DNA from: Rhodocyclaceae bacterium
Lineage (GTDB): Bacteria > Pseudomonadota > Gammaproteobacteria > Burkholderiales > Rhodocyclaceae
DNA: 64,000 nucleotides
Direction of reading: 5' to 3'
NCBI GenBank assembly: GCA_008080565.1
Contig: VIKE01000018.1
Location: forward strand, 1-64,000
Part shown: positions 54,529 to 62,956 of the stretch, in pieces
Position numbering within the stretch: the stretch's first letter is position 1
Layout of the letters: each line of letters opens with the position of its first letter
Made by a program: the position numbers and the translations under genes
Notes under the pieces: model-generated
Databases searched by the model: none
Seen by the model: the letters and a program-made list of their open reading frames with translations, nothing else
Told to the model about the DNA's origin: nothing

Positions 54529-55785
54529 TTAACGACCTCGGCAATCGCCGCCGATTTCTCCAGCCGGATGTGGCGGGCTTGATGGCTCGCGTTTGGTCTG
54601 GCGGCGCTTTGACGAATCTTGCCGAGCCCGTCTTTTTCTGGCCCAGATCAGTACGCCGGTGATGCTCAGTGCGGCAATGGCCAGTCCGCACAGCGAGATC
54701 AGGATACGTCCCGGCAAGCCAGCGATACGGCCGGAATGCAGCGGGAACATCGCCTGCAGGAAAATGTCCCCAGCCGTGCCGGTGCCGGGAATGTCGCGGC
54801 CGAGCAGGGTGCCGGTCGCGGCATCGAAATGGAACCAGGGGTTGCCGAGGCCGACATCGCCATGGCTGGTGCCAGGTTCGAAGAAACCAACCGCATAAAC
54901 GCCCGACAGGCGTTCGTGGAAGATGCCGCCGGCCGGCGCCGCGATGCCATGGCGCCGGGCTTCCTGTTCGGCGAGGGCGACGATTTCGTCCATTTTCATT
55001 TTTGGCCCGTTTTTCCGGTTGACCGTAGCATTCGCCGCAGCGGCAAAGGGCGACGGCGAGAGTTCGGAAAACCAGCCGACGACCGGCCGCATGACCTGTT
55101 CCTTGAGGTTCATGGAGACCGAGGTGATGGCCAGCATGAGGACCAGCAGGAAGAGCCAGACACCACCTGAGCGGTGCAGGTCGAAGTTCAGCCGATGGCC
55201 GCCGGCCTGCCAGCGGAAGGCGAAGGATTGCCGCCAGCTGTTGCGGCTGGGAAAGGAAATCCACAGTGCAAGCAAGGTGTCGAAGACCCAGACGAGGGCG
55301 ACGATACCCATGAACAGTGTGCCGAGTTGCAGCCCGAAGGCATCCGGGATGTGCATGCTGTAGTGCAGCTTGTAGAGGAAAGGGAGCAGTTTTTCGCGGT
55401 CAAGCGAGACCTTGCCCCATTCCCGCCGGCCGAGTACCTCGCCGCTCACCGGATCAAGCGCGACCTGGTTGTAGCCGAGCGGGTAGGGCTGGCCGGTCGC
55501 CGGGTCGAGACGGGCATCGACGAAGACGCCGAAGGCATGCCCCGGCTCGACGGCGAGCGGCATGAAGCGGATTTGCAGGCGCGGTTCGGCGCTTTCCAGG
55601 CGGCTCGCCAGTTCGAGCGGCGAGAGGGGCTGGCCCCGTCCCGGCGCGTCGAACAGGTTCGGGTTCAGCCATTCGTCGAGTTCGTGGTCCCACGAGATGA
55701 CGGCACCCGTCAGCCCGGAAACGCACAGGAAAAGAGCGGCGAACAGCCCGAACCAGCGATGCAGCAAGACAAGAAACGGACGCAT
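54529..55785 (-). CDS. PepSY-associated transmembrane protein (iron-uptake reductase-like)
   Basis: 418 residues with four transmembrane helices: about 10-32, 150-172, 200-222 and 350-375. The N-terminal LLHRWFGLFAALFLCVSGLTGAVISWDHEL is the hallmark of PepSY_TM proteins, followed by periplasmic PepSY units. Family members next to siderophore receptors (FhuE/FoxA-like) are thought to reduce ferric siderophores or bind them at the inner membrane. It lies 14 bp after the receptor gene on the same strand. A dispersed motif (54993-55031) is translated as ATVNRKNGPKMKMDE at the start of the second PepSY-like region. The ATG at 55785 is chosen by the family start MRPFLVLLHRW. Confidence 0.85.
   Translation of the reverse strand: MRPFLVLLHRWFGLFAALFLCVSGLTGAVISWDHELDEWLNPNLFDAPGRGQPLSPLELASRLESAEPRLQIRFMPLAVEPGHAFGVFVDARLDPATGQPYPLGYNQVALDPVSGEVLGRREWGKVSLDREKLLPFLYKLHYSMHIPDAFGLQLGTLFMGIVALVWVFDTLLALWISFPSRNSWRQSFAFRWQAGGHRLNFDLHRSGGVWLFLLVLMLAITSVSMNLKEQVMRPVVGWFSELSPSPFAAAANATVNRKNGPKMKMDEIVALAEQEARRHGIAAPAGGIFHERLSGVYAVGFFEPGTSHGDVGLGNPWFHFDAATGTLLGRDIPGTGTAGDIFLQAMFPLHSGRIAGLPGRILISLCGLAIAALSITGVLIWARKRRARQDSSKRRQTKREPSSPPHPAGEIGGDCRGR
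54993..55031 (-). repeat. Dispersed 36-bp motif, copy 15 (inside CDS)
   Basis: Minus orientation, complete: CTACGGTCAACCGG, A5, CGGGCC, AAAAATGAAAA. Read in sense by the PepSY gene. Confidence 0.94.
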
Positions 55786-55799
55786 CGGTCTTCCCCCGC

Positions 55800-57959
55800 T
55801 CAGTATTTCCAGTTGAGCGAGACGCTGAAGTTGCGCGGCGCGCCGTAATAGCTCTGGCTCCACATCAGGCTGGTGAAGTATTTCTCGTCGGTCAGATTGT
55901 TGAGGTTGGCGCTTACGCTGAGATGCTTGTTGATGTCGTAGCGTGCCATCAGGTTGACCAGGGCATAGGCCGGCTGGGTCGTCCGGGTGGTGGCGCCGGT
56001 GCCGAAGTCGTAGACGTCGACGCGGTGGATGTCGTCCTGCCAGCTGACGTTGGCGCCAACCTTCAACTGCTCGATCATCGGCACGCGGTAGGTGCCACTC
56101 AGGCGGAGCAGACGGCGGGGCGTATGGGTGCGCACGTCGTTGCCTTGCGGGTCGGTCAGCGTGAGCTGGGTGTAGCCGAGATTGACCTGCAGGCGCTCGG
56201 TCAGCGCGCCGGAAATGTCGAGCTGCACGCCGCTCGATTCGGCGTCGATGGCGCGATAGATGGCAACCGGCCCGACGTAGCCGGCGGCTTCGGCCAAGCC
56301 ATTCTGCTCGGTCTGGAAGTAGGCGAGCGAGGCATTCAGACGCTTGTTGAAGAAATCGCTCTTGAGGCCGATCTCCTTGCTGTTGCCGCGTACCGGGTCA
56401 AGCGGCGCCAAGGTTGCATCGACCTGATACTGCGGATTGAAGAGTTCGGTGTAGCTGCCATAGACCGAGAGGGCCGGGAGCAGATCGTAGATCGCACCGA
56501 AATACGGGGTGAGCTTGCTGGTGTCGGATTGGCGGCTCCCGCCGTAGGAGGTGCCGCGGATATCGACCGACGTGGCGCGGACGCCGGCGATCAGCTTGAG
56601 GTCGTCGCGCAGATTGAAGCGGGTGGCGAAGAAGGCGCTCTTGCGCGTGTCGGTGAAGTCGCTGCCGTTAAAGGCGGCGTCGAAAGTCGGCATCGGGTAA
56701 TTGCCCGTCCAGCTCTCGAGTGGCGGCAGCGCGGTGCCAATGCCTTGACCGTAGCTGGACAGGTCGCTGAGCGCCGATTTGGCCCAGCTGGCGCCAATGC
56801 TCACGTCGTGCTTGCGCCCTGCCAGCGAGAAATGCCCGGTGGCGTAGAGGTCGACCATGGTCTGCTTGTTGGTCATGTCGTATTGCGACGGATAGCTGAA
56901 GAGGCCGAGACCGGTCGTCCGGTCCGGCGTGCCGTAGACGTAGAACAGCGATGAGTTGTTGGTGAATTCCTGGCGGGTGACGACGGCCTTGGCCAACCAG
57001 TCGTCGTTGAAATGATGGGTCAGTTCGACGAAGGTGCTTTGCGTCTTCGAATCCCACACCGCCCAGTCGGCGGCCGTGCTCGTCGAGCGGTCGAAATTGG
57101 TCGGGCTGCCATCCGAGTAGTATAGCGGCAAGGCGCCCCACATCGGGCTCTTCGGCTTGTTGATCTGGGTGTGGTGGCCGATGGCGAGCTGTGTCGATTC
57201 GGCCAGGTCGGTCTCGACGATGCCGTAGAACACCGTTTTCTCGCGGCTGTAGCGGTCGAGGTAGGAATTTTTGTCCTCGCGGGCGAAGACCAGTCGGCCG
57301 CGAATCCGCCCGGAGTCGATCAGGGCGCCTGAGACATCGGCGTCGAGGCGGTACTTTTCCCACGATCCGGCGGTCAACCCGGCTGAAGCAGCGAAATCGA
57401 CGGTCGGCCGTTTGCGGATGAAATTGACTGTGGCTGAAGGGAAGCCAGTGGCCGACATGAGCCCGTTGGCGCCATAAACGGCCTCGATCCGGTCGTAGAT
57501 GGCGGTATCGATATCGCCGTTGACGATGTCGTAGACGAAAGGAACACCGATGCCGTCGAACTGGAAATTGGTGACGTCGAAGCCACGCGCGGTGTAATAG
57601 GTGCGGTCGGTTTCCGGACGCTCGACGACGATACCGGATGATGCAGCCAGCGCGTCATTGACGTTGTCCAGCTTGAAGTCGTCGAGTTGGCTGCGCGAAA
57701 GCACTGAAACGGTCTGTGGCGTTTCACGCAGAGACAGATTCATTTTGGTCGCCGAACTGCTGCGGGACGTGGTGTACAAGCCGGTCTTCTCGGTGCTTAC
57801 TTCGCTGTCGGCGTTACCGGTCACGGTGATGGCGGGAAGGGCCGTTTCGCTGCCGGCCGGCGGCTCGGCGGCAACGGCCGGGCCGATATGGAGGGCCGTG
57901 ATCAGGGCAAAAAGGGGACGCTGACGGAAAACCGCCGGCAGGGTGTGCAGGAACGACAT
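55800..57959 (-). CDS. TonB-dependent siderophore receptor (FhuE/FoxA/FpvA-like)
   Basis: 719 residues: signal peptide (about 1-30), plug domain (about 60-190; TPQTVSVLSRSQLDDFKLDNVNDAL, RGFDVTNFQFDGIG), barrel, and terminal VSLNWKY ending in an aromatic residue. The plug layout and the ETPQTVSV motif are those of the ferric-siderophore receptor group TIGR01783. It should import an iron-siderophore complex across the outer membrane. It is the first gene of a unit with the PepSY protein and sits beside iron-storage genes, so Fur control is expected. No siderophore synthesis gene is seen, suggesting use of foreign siderophores. Confidence 0.92.
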   Translation of the reverse strand: MSFLHTLPAVFRQRPLFALITALHIGPAVAAEPPAGSETALPAITVTGNADSEVSTEKTGLYTTSRSSSATKMNLSLRETPQTVSVLSRSQLDDFKLDNVNDALAASSGIVVERPETDRTYYTARGFDVTNFQFDGIGVPFVYDIVNGDIDTAIYDRIEAVYGANGLMSATGFPSATVNFIRKRPTVDFAASAGLTAGSWEKYRLDADVSGALIDSGRIRGRLVFAREDKNSYLDRYSREKTVFYGIVETDLAESTQLAIGHHTQINKPKSPMWGALPLYYSDGSPTNFDRSTSTAADWAVWDSKTQSTFVELTHHFNDDWLAKAVVTRQEFTNNSSLFYVYGTPDRTTGLGLFSYPSQYDMTNKQTMVDLYATGHFSLAGRKHDVSIGASWAKSALSDLSSYGQGIGTALPPLESWTGNYPMPTFDAAFNGSDFTDTRKSAFFATRFNLRDDLKLIAGVRATSVDIRGTSYGGSRQSDTSKLTPYFGAIYDLLPALSVYGSYTELFNPQYQVDATLAPLDPVRGNSKEIGLKSDFFNKRLNASLAYFQTEQNGLAEAAGYVGPVAIYRAIDAESSGVQLDISGALTERLQVNLGYTQLTLTDPQGNDVRTHTPRRLLRLSGTYRVPMIEQLKVGANVSWQDDIHRVDVYDFGTGATTRTTQPAYALVNLMARYDINKHLSVSANLNNLTDEKYFTSLMWSQSYYGAPRNFSVSLNWKY

Positions 57960-58043
57960 GGAAACTCCCGGATGGTGCCGGCGGGCTGCCTGGGGTTTCC
58001 TGGGTGGCTGGCGGTGGCTTGCTGTTGTTGAAAAGAGTGAAAC

Positions 58044-58247
58044 TCAGGCAGCCTTGCGCATCACCTTGCCTGGCTTGGGTTGCTCGCCATGCGCTTCGCG
58101 CAGGCATTCGTGGGCGCAGGAGGCGCACCGGCCGCAGTCACGGGTGACGCCGAGATCACGGCGCAGATCCTTGAGCGTGCGAGCACCATCTTGCGCGGCT
58201 TCGCGAATCTGGGTGTCGGTGACTGCTTTGCAGACGCAGACGTACAT
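58044..58247 (-). CDS. bfd: Bacterioferritin-associated ferredoxin
   Basis: 67 residues. Binds a [2Fe-2S] cluster through Cys4, Cys6, Cys38 and Cys41 (MYVCVCKAVTD; RDCGRCASC) and reduces bacterioferritin to release stored iron in the cytoplasm. The C-terminal tail is slightly longer and more basic than in E. coli Bfd. It lies between a siderophore receptor and the bacterioferritin pair, on their strand, and an AT-rich inverted-repeat region precedes it, consistent with Fur repression. Such genes are among the most strongly iron-repressed. Confidence 0.93.
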   Translation of the reverse strand: MYVCVCKAVTDTQIREAAQDGARTLKDLRRDLGVTRDCGRCASCAHECLREAHGEQPKPGKVMRKAA

Positions 58248-58270
58248 GGACTGCCTCCTGATGCGGTTGT

Positions 58271-58315
58271 AAATGCGAATAATTCGTATTCTATTGTGTT
58301 GCGAATGATTGTCAA
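58271..58315. promoter_or_regulatory. Candidate Fur-binding region upstream of bfd
   Basis: AT-rich imperfect dyad AATGCGAATAATTCGTATT (58272-58290) followed by GCGAATGATTGTC (58301-58313), both resembling Fur-box halves (GATAAT units), 25-70 bp before the bfd start. Assigned by resemblance and gene function. Confidence 0.5.
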
Positions 58316-58433
58316 CAACTATGTTGCATTCGGCCTTCAACCCGGTTTTGTCGCATAGTCGACAGCCGAGCCCGAGCCTCATGGTACTGAGCAATTCGCA
58401 AGCCAGCTGCCGCTGGATGGAGTCAAAAATGAA

Positions 58434-58458
58434 AAAGCCGCAGACTGGCTGCGGCTTT
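58434..58458 (-). terminator. Terminator of the bacterioferritin pair
   Basis: Stem AAAGCCGCAG/CTGCGGCTTT with a 5-base loop; on the minus strand the T-rich sequence TTTTTCATTTTTG follows. It lies about 30 bp after the stop at 58486. Confidence 0.88.
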
Positions 58459-58485
58459 GGGTGGGGTGGGGCGGGGCGGAGAGGC

Positions 58486-58968
58486 CTAGCCTTCGCCCGG
58501 CTCCATGTGCGCTTGCAGATAGTTCGGCAAGGTCACATCCTTGATCAGCGTCTGCTGCGTTTCCAGCCAGTCGATGGCTTCCTCGCAGTGTTCGAGCAAT
58601 TCCTCGAGCAGGTCGCGGCTGACGTAATCCTGTAACTCTTCGCACAGGGCGATGCTTTCGATGAGCAGGGGGCGCTGAATTTCACGCTCGTACTTGAGGT
58701 CGCCCTGCAGACACTCGACAACATGCTCGCCGATCATGAGCTTGCCGAGGTTTTGCAGGTTGGGCAGGCCTTCGAGGAAGAGCACCCGTTCGATGATCTC
58801 GTCGGCTTCCTTCATGACGCGGATCGACTGCTTGTACTGGTAGTCGTTGAGCTTTTCCAGACCCCAGTTGCGGAACATCCGGGCGTGCAGGAAATACTGG
58901 TTGATCGAGGTCAGCTCGTTCTTCAGCACCTTGTTGAGGGCTTCGATGACTTTTTTGTCGCCTTTCAT
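58486..58968 (-). CDS. bfr: Bacterioferritin, haem-ligand subunit with degenerate ferroxidase centre
   Basis: 160 residues, four-helix ferritin fold, cytoplasmic 24-mer iron store. Glu18, Tyr25 and Glu94 are kept, and Met52, the haem ligand, is present (VMKEAD). However, the ferroxidase residues Glu51 and His54 are Val51 and Glu54, and the Glu127/His130 pair is lost (EHCEEAIDW). So this chain should bind haem between subunits but not oxidise iron efficiently. It is the second gene of a pair (12 bp after the other bfr) and probably co-assembles with it, as with the BfrA/BfrB heteropolymers known in other Proteobacteria. Confidence 0.92.
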   Translation of the reverse strand: MKGDKKVIEALNKVLKNELTSINQYFLHARMFRNWGLEKLNDYQYKQSIRVMKEADEIIERVLFLEGLPNLQNLGKLMIGEHVVECLQGDLKYEREIQRPLLIESIALCEELQDYVSRDLLEELLEHCEEAIDWLETQQTLIKDVTLPNYLQAHMEPGEG

Positions 58969-58980
58969 CGTCGTCGCTCC

Positions 58981-59466
58981 TTAAGCCGGGGTGCCCGAGC
59001 CCATCTGGCTCTGCAGGTAGTTGGGCAGGCCGACCAGTTCGATCAGCTTGAGCTGTTTTTCGAGGTAGTAGGCGTGGTCCATTTCGGTGTCTTCAAGCTG
59101 AATGGCCAGCATGTCACGGCTGACGTAGTCCTGGGCTTTTTCACAGGCGGCCATGGCCTTTTTGAGGTCGCCGACCACCTTGTATTCGACGGCGAGGTCG
59201 GATTTGAGCATTTCCGGCACGGTCTTGCCGATCTTCAGCGCTTCGCGCTTGCTGAGGTCCGGCTTGCCTTCGAGGAAGAGAATGCGCTGGATAAGGGCGC
59301 GGGCATGCTGGCGTTCGTGGTCGGACTCATGGATGGATTTCTCGGCCAACTGGCTCAGACCCATGTCGGCATACATCTCGCCGTGGATCAGGTATTGATC
59401 GACAGCTGTCAGTTCGCCGGTCAGCAGTTCGTTCAGGATATCGATGATCTTCTTATCGCCCTTCAT
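58981..59466 (-). CDS. bfr: Bacterioferritin, ferroxidase subunit lacking the haem methionine
   Basis: 161 residues. Ferroxidase ligands Glu18, Glu51, His54, Glu94 and a Glu-x-x-His pair near 128-131 (TEMDHAYYLE) are all present, while residue 52 is Arg instead of the haem-binding Met (DHERQHAR). It should oxidise and mineralise iron but not carry haem, complementing its neighbour. First gene of the pair; the ATG at 59466 follows GGAGAAAGCC. Its upstream region is AT-rich around 59570-59605 and is a likely iron-controlled promoter. Confidence 0.93.
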   Translation of the reverse strand: MKGDKKIIDILNELLTGELTAVDQYLIHGEMYADMGLSQLAEKSIHESDHERQHARALIQRILFLEGKPDLSKREALKIGKTVPEMLKSDLAVEYKVVGDLKKAMAACEKAQDYVSRDMLAIQLEDTEMDHAYYLEKQLKLIELVGLPNYLQSQMGSGTPA

Positions 59467-59785
59467 GGCTTTCTCCGTAAGGTTCGTTGGGTAGCGGGCT
59501 GGCTGGCGGGCCACAGCTGGCTTGCCCGTGGCGATTTTAAGTTGGCTTGCTTGGTATTAGAAGGCAAGTGGTGAAAAAAGTTCTTTAATTACAATTAATT
59601 AGGAACCGTTCTCATTCGCTTTCTTGAGCGCCGAAATGCGGCGGTCCGCTTCATGTTCGAGCGTGTGTTCCGCTTCGTGCCAATGTCATGGCTTGGTTTC
59701 TCGCCAGGCATGGAGCGACCAACTGCCGTATTGGCAATGAAGGTATGAGGGCAATCCACGGTCAACCGGAAAAAAAGGCCAAAAT
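59467..59785. other. Intergenic region between bfr and nudC
   Basis: 319 bp. The AT-rich stretch 59570-59605 (AATTACAATTAATTAGG) is the probable bfr promoter. A dispersed motif begins at 59755 and overlaps the nudC stop. No gene was recognised. Confidence 0.5.
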
Positions 59786-59791
59786 TCAAAT
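59755..59791 (+). repeat. Dispersed 36-bp motif, copy 16 (overlaps the 3' end of nudC)
   Basis: CCACGGTCAACCGG, A7, GGCC, AAAATTCAAAT. The last six bases include the nudC stop codon (minus strand). Confidence 0.93.
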
Positions 59792-60568
59792 ATCAGGCTG
59801 CTTCTGGCGATCTGCCATTGCCGCGTCGATCAGCCGACGTGAAATGCTGATCGGTTCGGGCAGGATGGGCAGGGCATCGGGCGAAAACCACCCAGCTTCC
59901 TCGATCTCGTTGGGGTCCGGGGTGATCGTGCCGCCGGCATAGTCGGCGAAGAAGGCGACCATCAGCGAATTGGGGAAGGGCCAGGGCTGGCTGTGGAAAT
60001 AACGCAGGTTGGCGATCTCGATGCCGACTTCCTCGCGCACTTCGCGGGCGGCGCATTCTTCGAGCGTTTCACCGGGTTCGACAAAGCCGGCCAGGGCGCT
60101 GAAGACGCCCGGTTTGAAATGCGGGCTGCGACCGAGCAGCAGTTTGTCGCCATCGCGCACGAGGACCATGACCGCCGGCGAAATGCGCGGGTAGGCGAGC
60201 AGGCCGCAGGCCGGGCAGTGCATGGCCAGTTCGCCAGCCTTCAACGCTGTCGGCGCGCCGCACTTGCCGCAGAAACGGTGGTTGGCCTGCCAGTCGAGCA
60301 ACTGGGTGGCGCGGCCGGCCAGGGCGAAGGTGTCGGGCCCGGCGAGCTGGAATATGGCGCGCAGCGGCGTCGCTTCGCCGCCGGGAATCTCGGGGAACTG
60401 CGCGACATCGGCGGCGTGGCAGGGCTGGCCGTTCAGGTCGCCAACGTGCAGGGCGTTTTCGGGGTGGCCGAAATCGGCTGCCAGGCCGGCGGGGAAGACC
60501 GATCCGGCGCCGCTGATCGTCAGCAGGCGATGCTCGCAGCGCAGAATCCAGTAAGCGGGCTGGTTCAT
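59786..60568 (-). CDS. nudC: NADH/NAD+ pyrophosphatase (Nudix)
   Basis: 260 residues. Hydrolyses NAD(H) to NMN(H) and AMP, and in E. coli also removes the NAD cap from RNA 5' ends. A four-cysteine zinc site (CGKCGAPT ... CPACG, about 98-118) precedes the Nudix box GFVEPGETLEECAAREVREEVG (about 160-182), followed by the NudC-specific SQPWPFPNSLM. The start ATG at 60568 lies 9 bp after the stop of the 4-TM protein gene, so the two are co-transcribed. Its stop codon lies inside a dispersed motif. Confidence 0.94.
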   Translation of the reverse strand: MNQPAYWILRCEHRLLTISGAGSVFPAGLAADFGHPENALHVGDLNGQPCHAADVAQFPEIPGGEATPLRAIFQLAGPDTFALAGRATQLLDWQANHRFCGKCGAPTALKAGELAMHCPACGLLAYPRISPAVMVLVRDGDKLLLGRSPHFKPGVFSALAGFVEPGETLEECAAREVREEVGIEIANLRYFHSQPWPFPNSLMVAFFADYAGGTITPDPNEIEEAGWFSPDALPILPEPISISRRLIDAAMADRQKQPDI

Positions 60569-60577
60569 GGCCAAGGC

Positions 60578-60974
60578 TCAGGCGGAAATGGTCTGTGCCG
60601 ACGGGTTGGGCGGCAGGCGGTAGATCGTCGTTTCGGCATTCGGCGCCAGGGTGCCGAGGGCGATGCTCAGGATGGAAATGAACAGGCTGGCGAAGAAGGC
60701 AAATGGTGAAGCCGCTGACCATTTTGGCAACCAGCATGAGCAGCAGCGCGTTGATGACCAGCACGAACAGGCCGAGCGTGATCAGCGTCAGGGGCAGGGT
60801 CAGGAAAACGAGTAGCGGGCGCAGCACGGCGTTGGCAAAACCGAGCAGCAGGGCTGAGATGATCAGCGCCGAGGTGCTCGAAAAGCGGATGCCCTTGAAG
60901 ACCAGGCTGGCGCCCCACAGGGACACGGCGGTGATGCCCCAATGGATGAAGAAGCCCAGCAGATTGTCGAACAT
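60578..60974 (-). pseudogene. 4-TM membrane protein (phage-holin-IV/YvlD-like family), frameshifted near 60700
   Basis: N-terminal 89 residues (LLGFFIHWGITAVSLWGASL, NAVLRPLLVFLTLPLTLITLG, LVINALLLMLVAKMV) match the small four-helix family of inner-membrane proteins. After SGFT the frame fails: read straight, the frame leaves the family and runs on through nudC. A one-base shift within the run ACCATTTGCC restores FAFFASLFISILSIALG and a short tail ending at 60578. A one-base insertion in a short T-run is the simplest reading, either a real mutation or sequencing error. The restored gene would be 131 residues and lies 9 bp before nudC. The family has no established function. Confidence 0.8.
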
Positions 60975-61047
60975 GTTTTTGCCTTTGCTGAAATGGGTGC
61001 CGCGTGTTTCGGCCTGAATTGCTTGCCGGGATGCTGAATTTTACGGC

Positions 61048-62139
61048 TTATGGCTGCCGGTTTGACTGCGGCTCGGCCGGCCGTTTGATCTCGGCGCGCA
61101 AGTAAGGTGCATTGGCGCTCTGGAAAAACATCAGCGCGACGGCTTGCGGCGGGCCTTCCTTTTCACTGTCGACGCGCTTGTAGCCGGGCATGATGCAGTC
61201 GTTGGCGAAGGTTTCGCCTGGCTGCAGCGGGTTCAGCGAGTTGAAATAGAGGCGATCAGGGCCGACAAAATAGGCAATCGAGGCGCGTGAACGGGGAATG
61301 GGCACCGGCGGGTCGATGCCGTCGGGGCGAAAGCTGACCTTGAATTCACGCGGCTCGGCCGAATCGCCGACGGTGGCCGGCGAGAAATCGGCCTGCACGC
61401 GCTGGCCGTTGAGGCGCCAGTAAAGGCGCAGGACCGGTGTCGGCTCGTGGGCCGACCACATGAGGTGTACGTTCTGCTGATCACGACACAAGATGTCGCG
61501 ACTGCTGGTGGCGGTGTCAGCCCATATTTCGCCCACCTTGCGGTCGATTCGCTCGAGTTCGAGGCCGGGTGGAGCGATGAGCGACTGGGTGTAGATCAGG
61601 CCGACGGTCGGCAGGTTGAAGCGCTGTACCGGGCCGGTGGCATGCGGTAAAGCGGCGGCTGGTGCAGCCTGGAAGGCGCTTTCGGTCAGGCCGCGCGAGG
61701 CGAGGAAAATCGGGCCCTGGGCGATGGTGGCCGCGGCGAAGGGGAGGAACAGGATGAGCAGGCCGCTGGCCGCCATGAAACGGCTTTCGCCCTTGCTGAA
61801 GGCTGGTCGCAGCAGACGGCCGCAGAGCGAATGGCCGGCGAACCAGACGAGCGGGCCAAGGATGAGCAGGGCGAGATAGAAATAGGCCAGTGCCTCCGGC
61901 CCCGATATCGCCATGCTCGGGATGACGATGACCCCCGCCGTGACCGGCAGGAGAACGAACAGCGAGAGCAGACGCAGCGACAGCCAGCTGCCGCCCTTGT
62001 CGCGCGCAGCGAAATGGCGGCGCTCGATAAACAGGATCAGCCCGGCCGCCGCCAGCACTGCGACGGAGACGGCGCCCCACGCCCATTTGTCGAACAGGGG
62101 TAGTTTGCTGAGGCTGCTCAGGAAAAAGTCGATATCCAC
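61048..62139 (-). CDS. Uncharacterised membrane protein
   Basis: 363 residues. Four or five transmembrane helices in the first 150 residues (AVSVAVLAAAGLILFI, LLSLFVLLPVTAGVIVI, LAYFYLALLILGPLVWFAG, GLLILFLPFAAATIAQ), then a 210-residue soluble domain, probably periplasmic, with three cysteines and a beta-rich pattern (VLRLYWRLNGQRVQADFSPATV). I do not recognise a family. There is no obvious partner; it lies between the 4-TM protein and a methyltransferase on the same strand. Codon use matches the surroundings. Confidence 0.7.
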   Translation of the reverse strand: MDIDFFLSSLSKLPLFDKWAWGAVSVAVLAAAGLILFIERRHFAARDKGGSWLSLRLLSLFVLLPVTAGVIVIPSMAISGPEALAYFYLALLILGPLVWFAGHSLCGRLLRPAFSKGESRFMAASGLLILFLPFAAATIAQGPIFLASRGLTESAFQAAPAAALPHATGPVQRFNLPTVGLIYTQSLIAPPGLELERIDRKVGEIWADTATSSRDILCRDQQNVHLMWSAHEPTPVLRLYWRLNGQRVQADFSPATVGDSAEPREFKVSFRPDGIDPPVPIPRSRASIAYFVGPDRLYFNSLNPLQPGETFANDCIMPGYKRVDSEKEGPPQAVALMFFQSANAPYLRAEIKRPAEPQSNRQP

Positions 62140-62260
62140 GTCGCACTTTCATCGGGAGGCTGGCGGGAGAAACGGATGGTCGTGATCATCAAGCCGGGCT
62201 GCTGCCCTCGTATGGCCGTAAACAGGTCGCCAGAATACTGACTTTTTCCGGCGCTGGCAG

Positions 62261-62890
62261 CTATTCGGGGCAGAGCAGATGGATGGCCGTGACGCCGTGT
62301 TCCGAAACGTATCGCTGGTCGACGCGTAGCGGCTGTCCGGCGACCAGGGTGTCGAGCCCGCCGGAGGCCATGAAATGGCGATAGTTGCCAAAATGCTCGG
62401 GGCCTGCACTGATTTCCATTAGCCTGATCAGGTGGTGCCAGACCTGCCCCATCAACCAGGGGTAGGGGCCGGGGTGGTAGTCGATCAGCATGATGCGGCC
62501 ATCCGGCTTGACGACGCGTCGGCTCTCCTGCAATACGGCAGGGCGGTCTTCGGGTGACATTTCATGAAGCACGAAAATGACTGTGACCAGATCGAAGCTG
62601 CCCGCCGCGAAGGGAATTTGCGTCGCCTCCCCGACCTGCAGTTCGGCCGTCGTGCCCAGCTTGTGCGCGGCCTGCGCCAGCATTGCCGGTGAGCTGTCAA
62701 GGCCGACCAGCCGGCAACCGGGTTTTTGGTAGAGGGCAAGCTGGGTGCCGGTACCGCAGCCGACGTCGAGGATCGCGATGTTTTCCCGCGGCGGGTAAAT
62801 GAGTTGGCCAATGTCGCGGACAATCCGCGCCGCAGGTTCGTAGAGCAGGTCGTAGAACCTTGCATGGTATCGGTAGGTGTCCTGCTGCAT
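62261..62890 (-). CDS. Class I SAM-dependent methyltransferase
   Basis: 209 residues, cytoplasmic. Motif I ILDVGCGTGTQLALY (about 40-54) and the acidic end of strand 2 (LVGLDSS) bind S-adenosylmethionine; motif II-like FDLVTVIFVLHEM follows, in the Methyltransf_11/25 style close to UbiE-like enzymes. The N-terminus YRYHARFYDLLYEPAARIVR suits small-molecule methylases. The substrate is unknown. The ATG at 62890 follows AAGGAGCGGC. It is about 65 bp downstream of the YedK-like gene on the same strand. Confidence 0.88.
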   Translation of the reverse strand: MQQDTYRYHARFYDLLYEPAARIVRDIGQLIYPPRENIAILDVGCGTGTQLALYQKPGCRLVGLDSSPAMLAQAAHKLGTTAELQVGEATQIPFAAGSFDLVTVIFVLHEMSPEDRPAVLQESRRVVKPDGRIMLIDYHPGPYPWLMGQVWHHLIRLMEISAGPEHFGNYRHFMASGGLDTLVAGQPLRVDQRYVSEHGVTAIHLLCPE

Positions 62891-62956
62891 GGCAAGCCGC
62901 TCCTTGGTGCAGTCATTCAACTATGTAACGAGCATCACCTTTTTATAGACCGCTAT

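Noticed and set aside
57355..57410. Further copy of the motif (GGTCAACCCGG) in the siderophore receptor
   Set aside because: Only the core partly matches, with no A-tracts or GGCC; expected by chance in GC-rich coding DNA.
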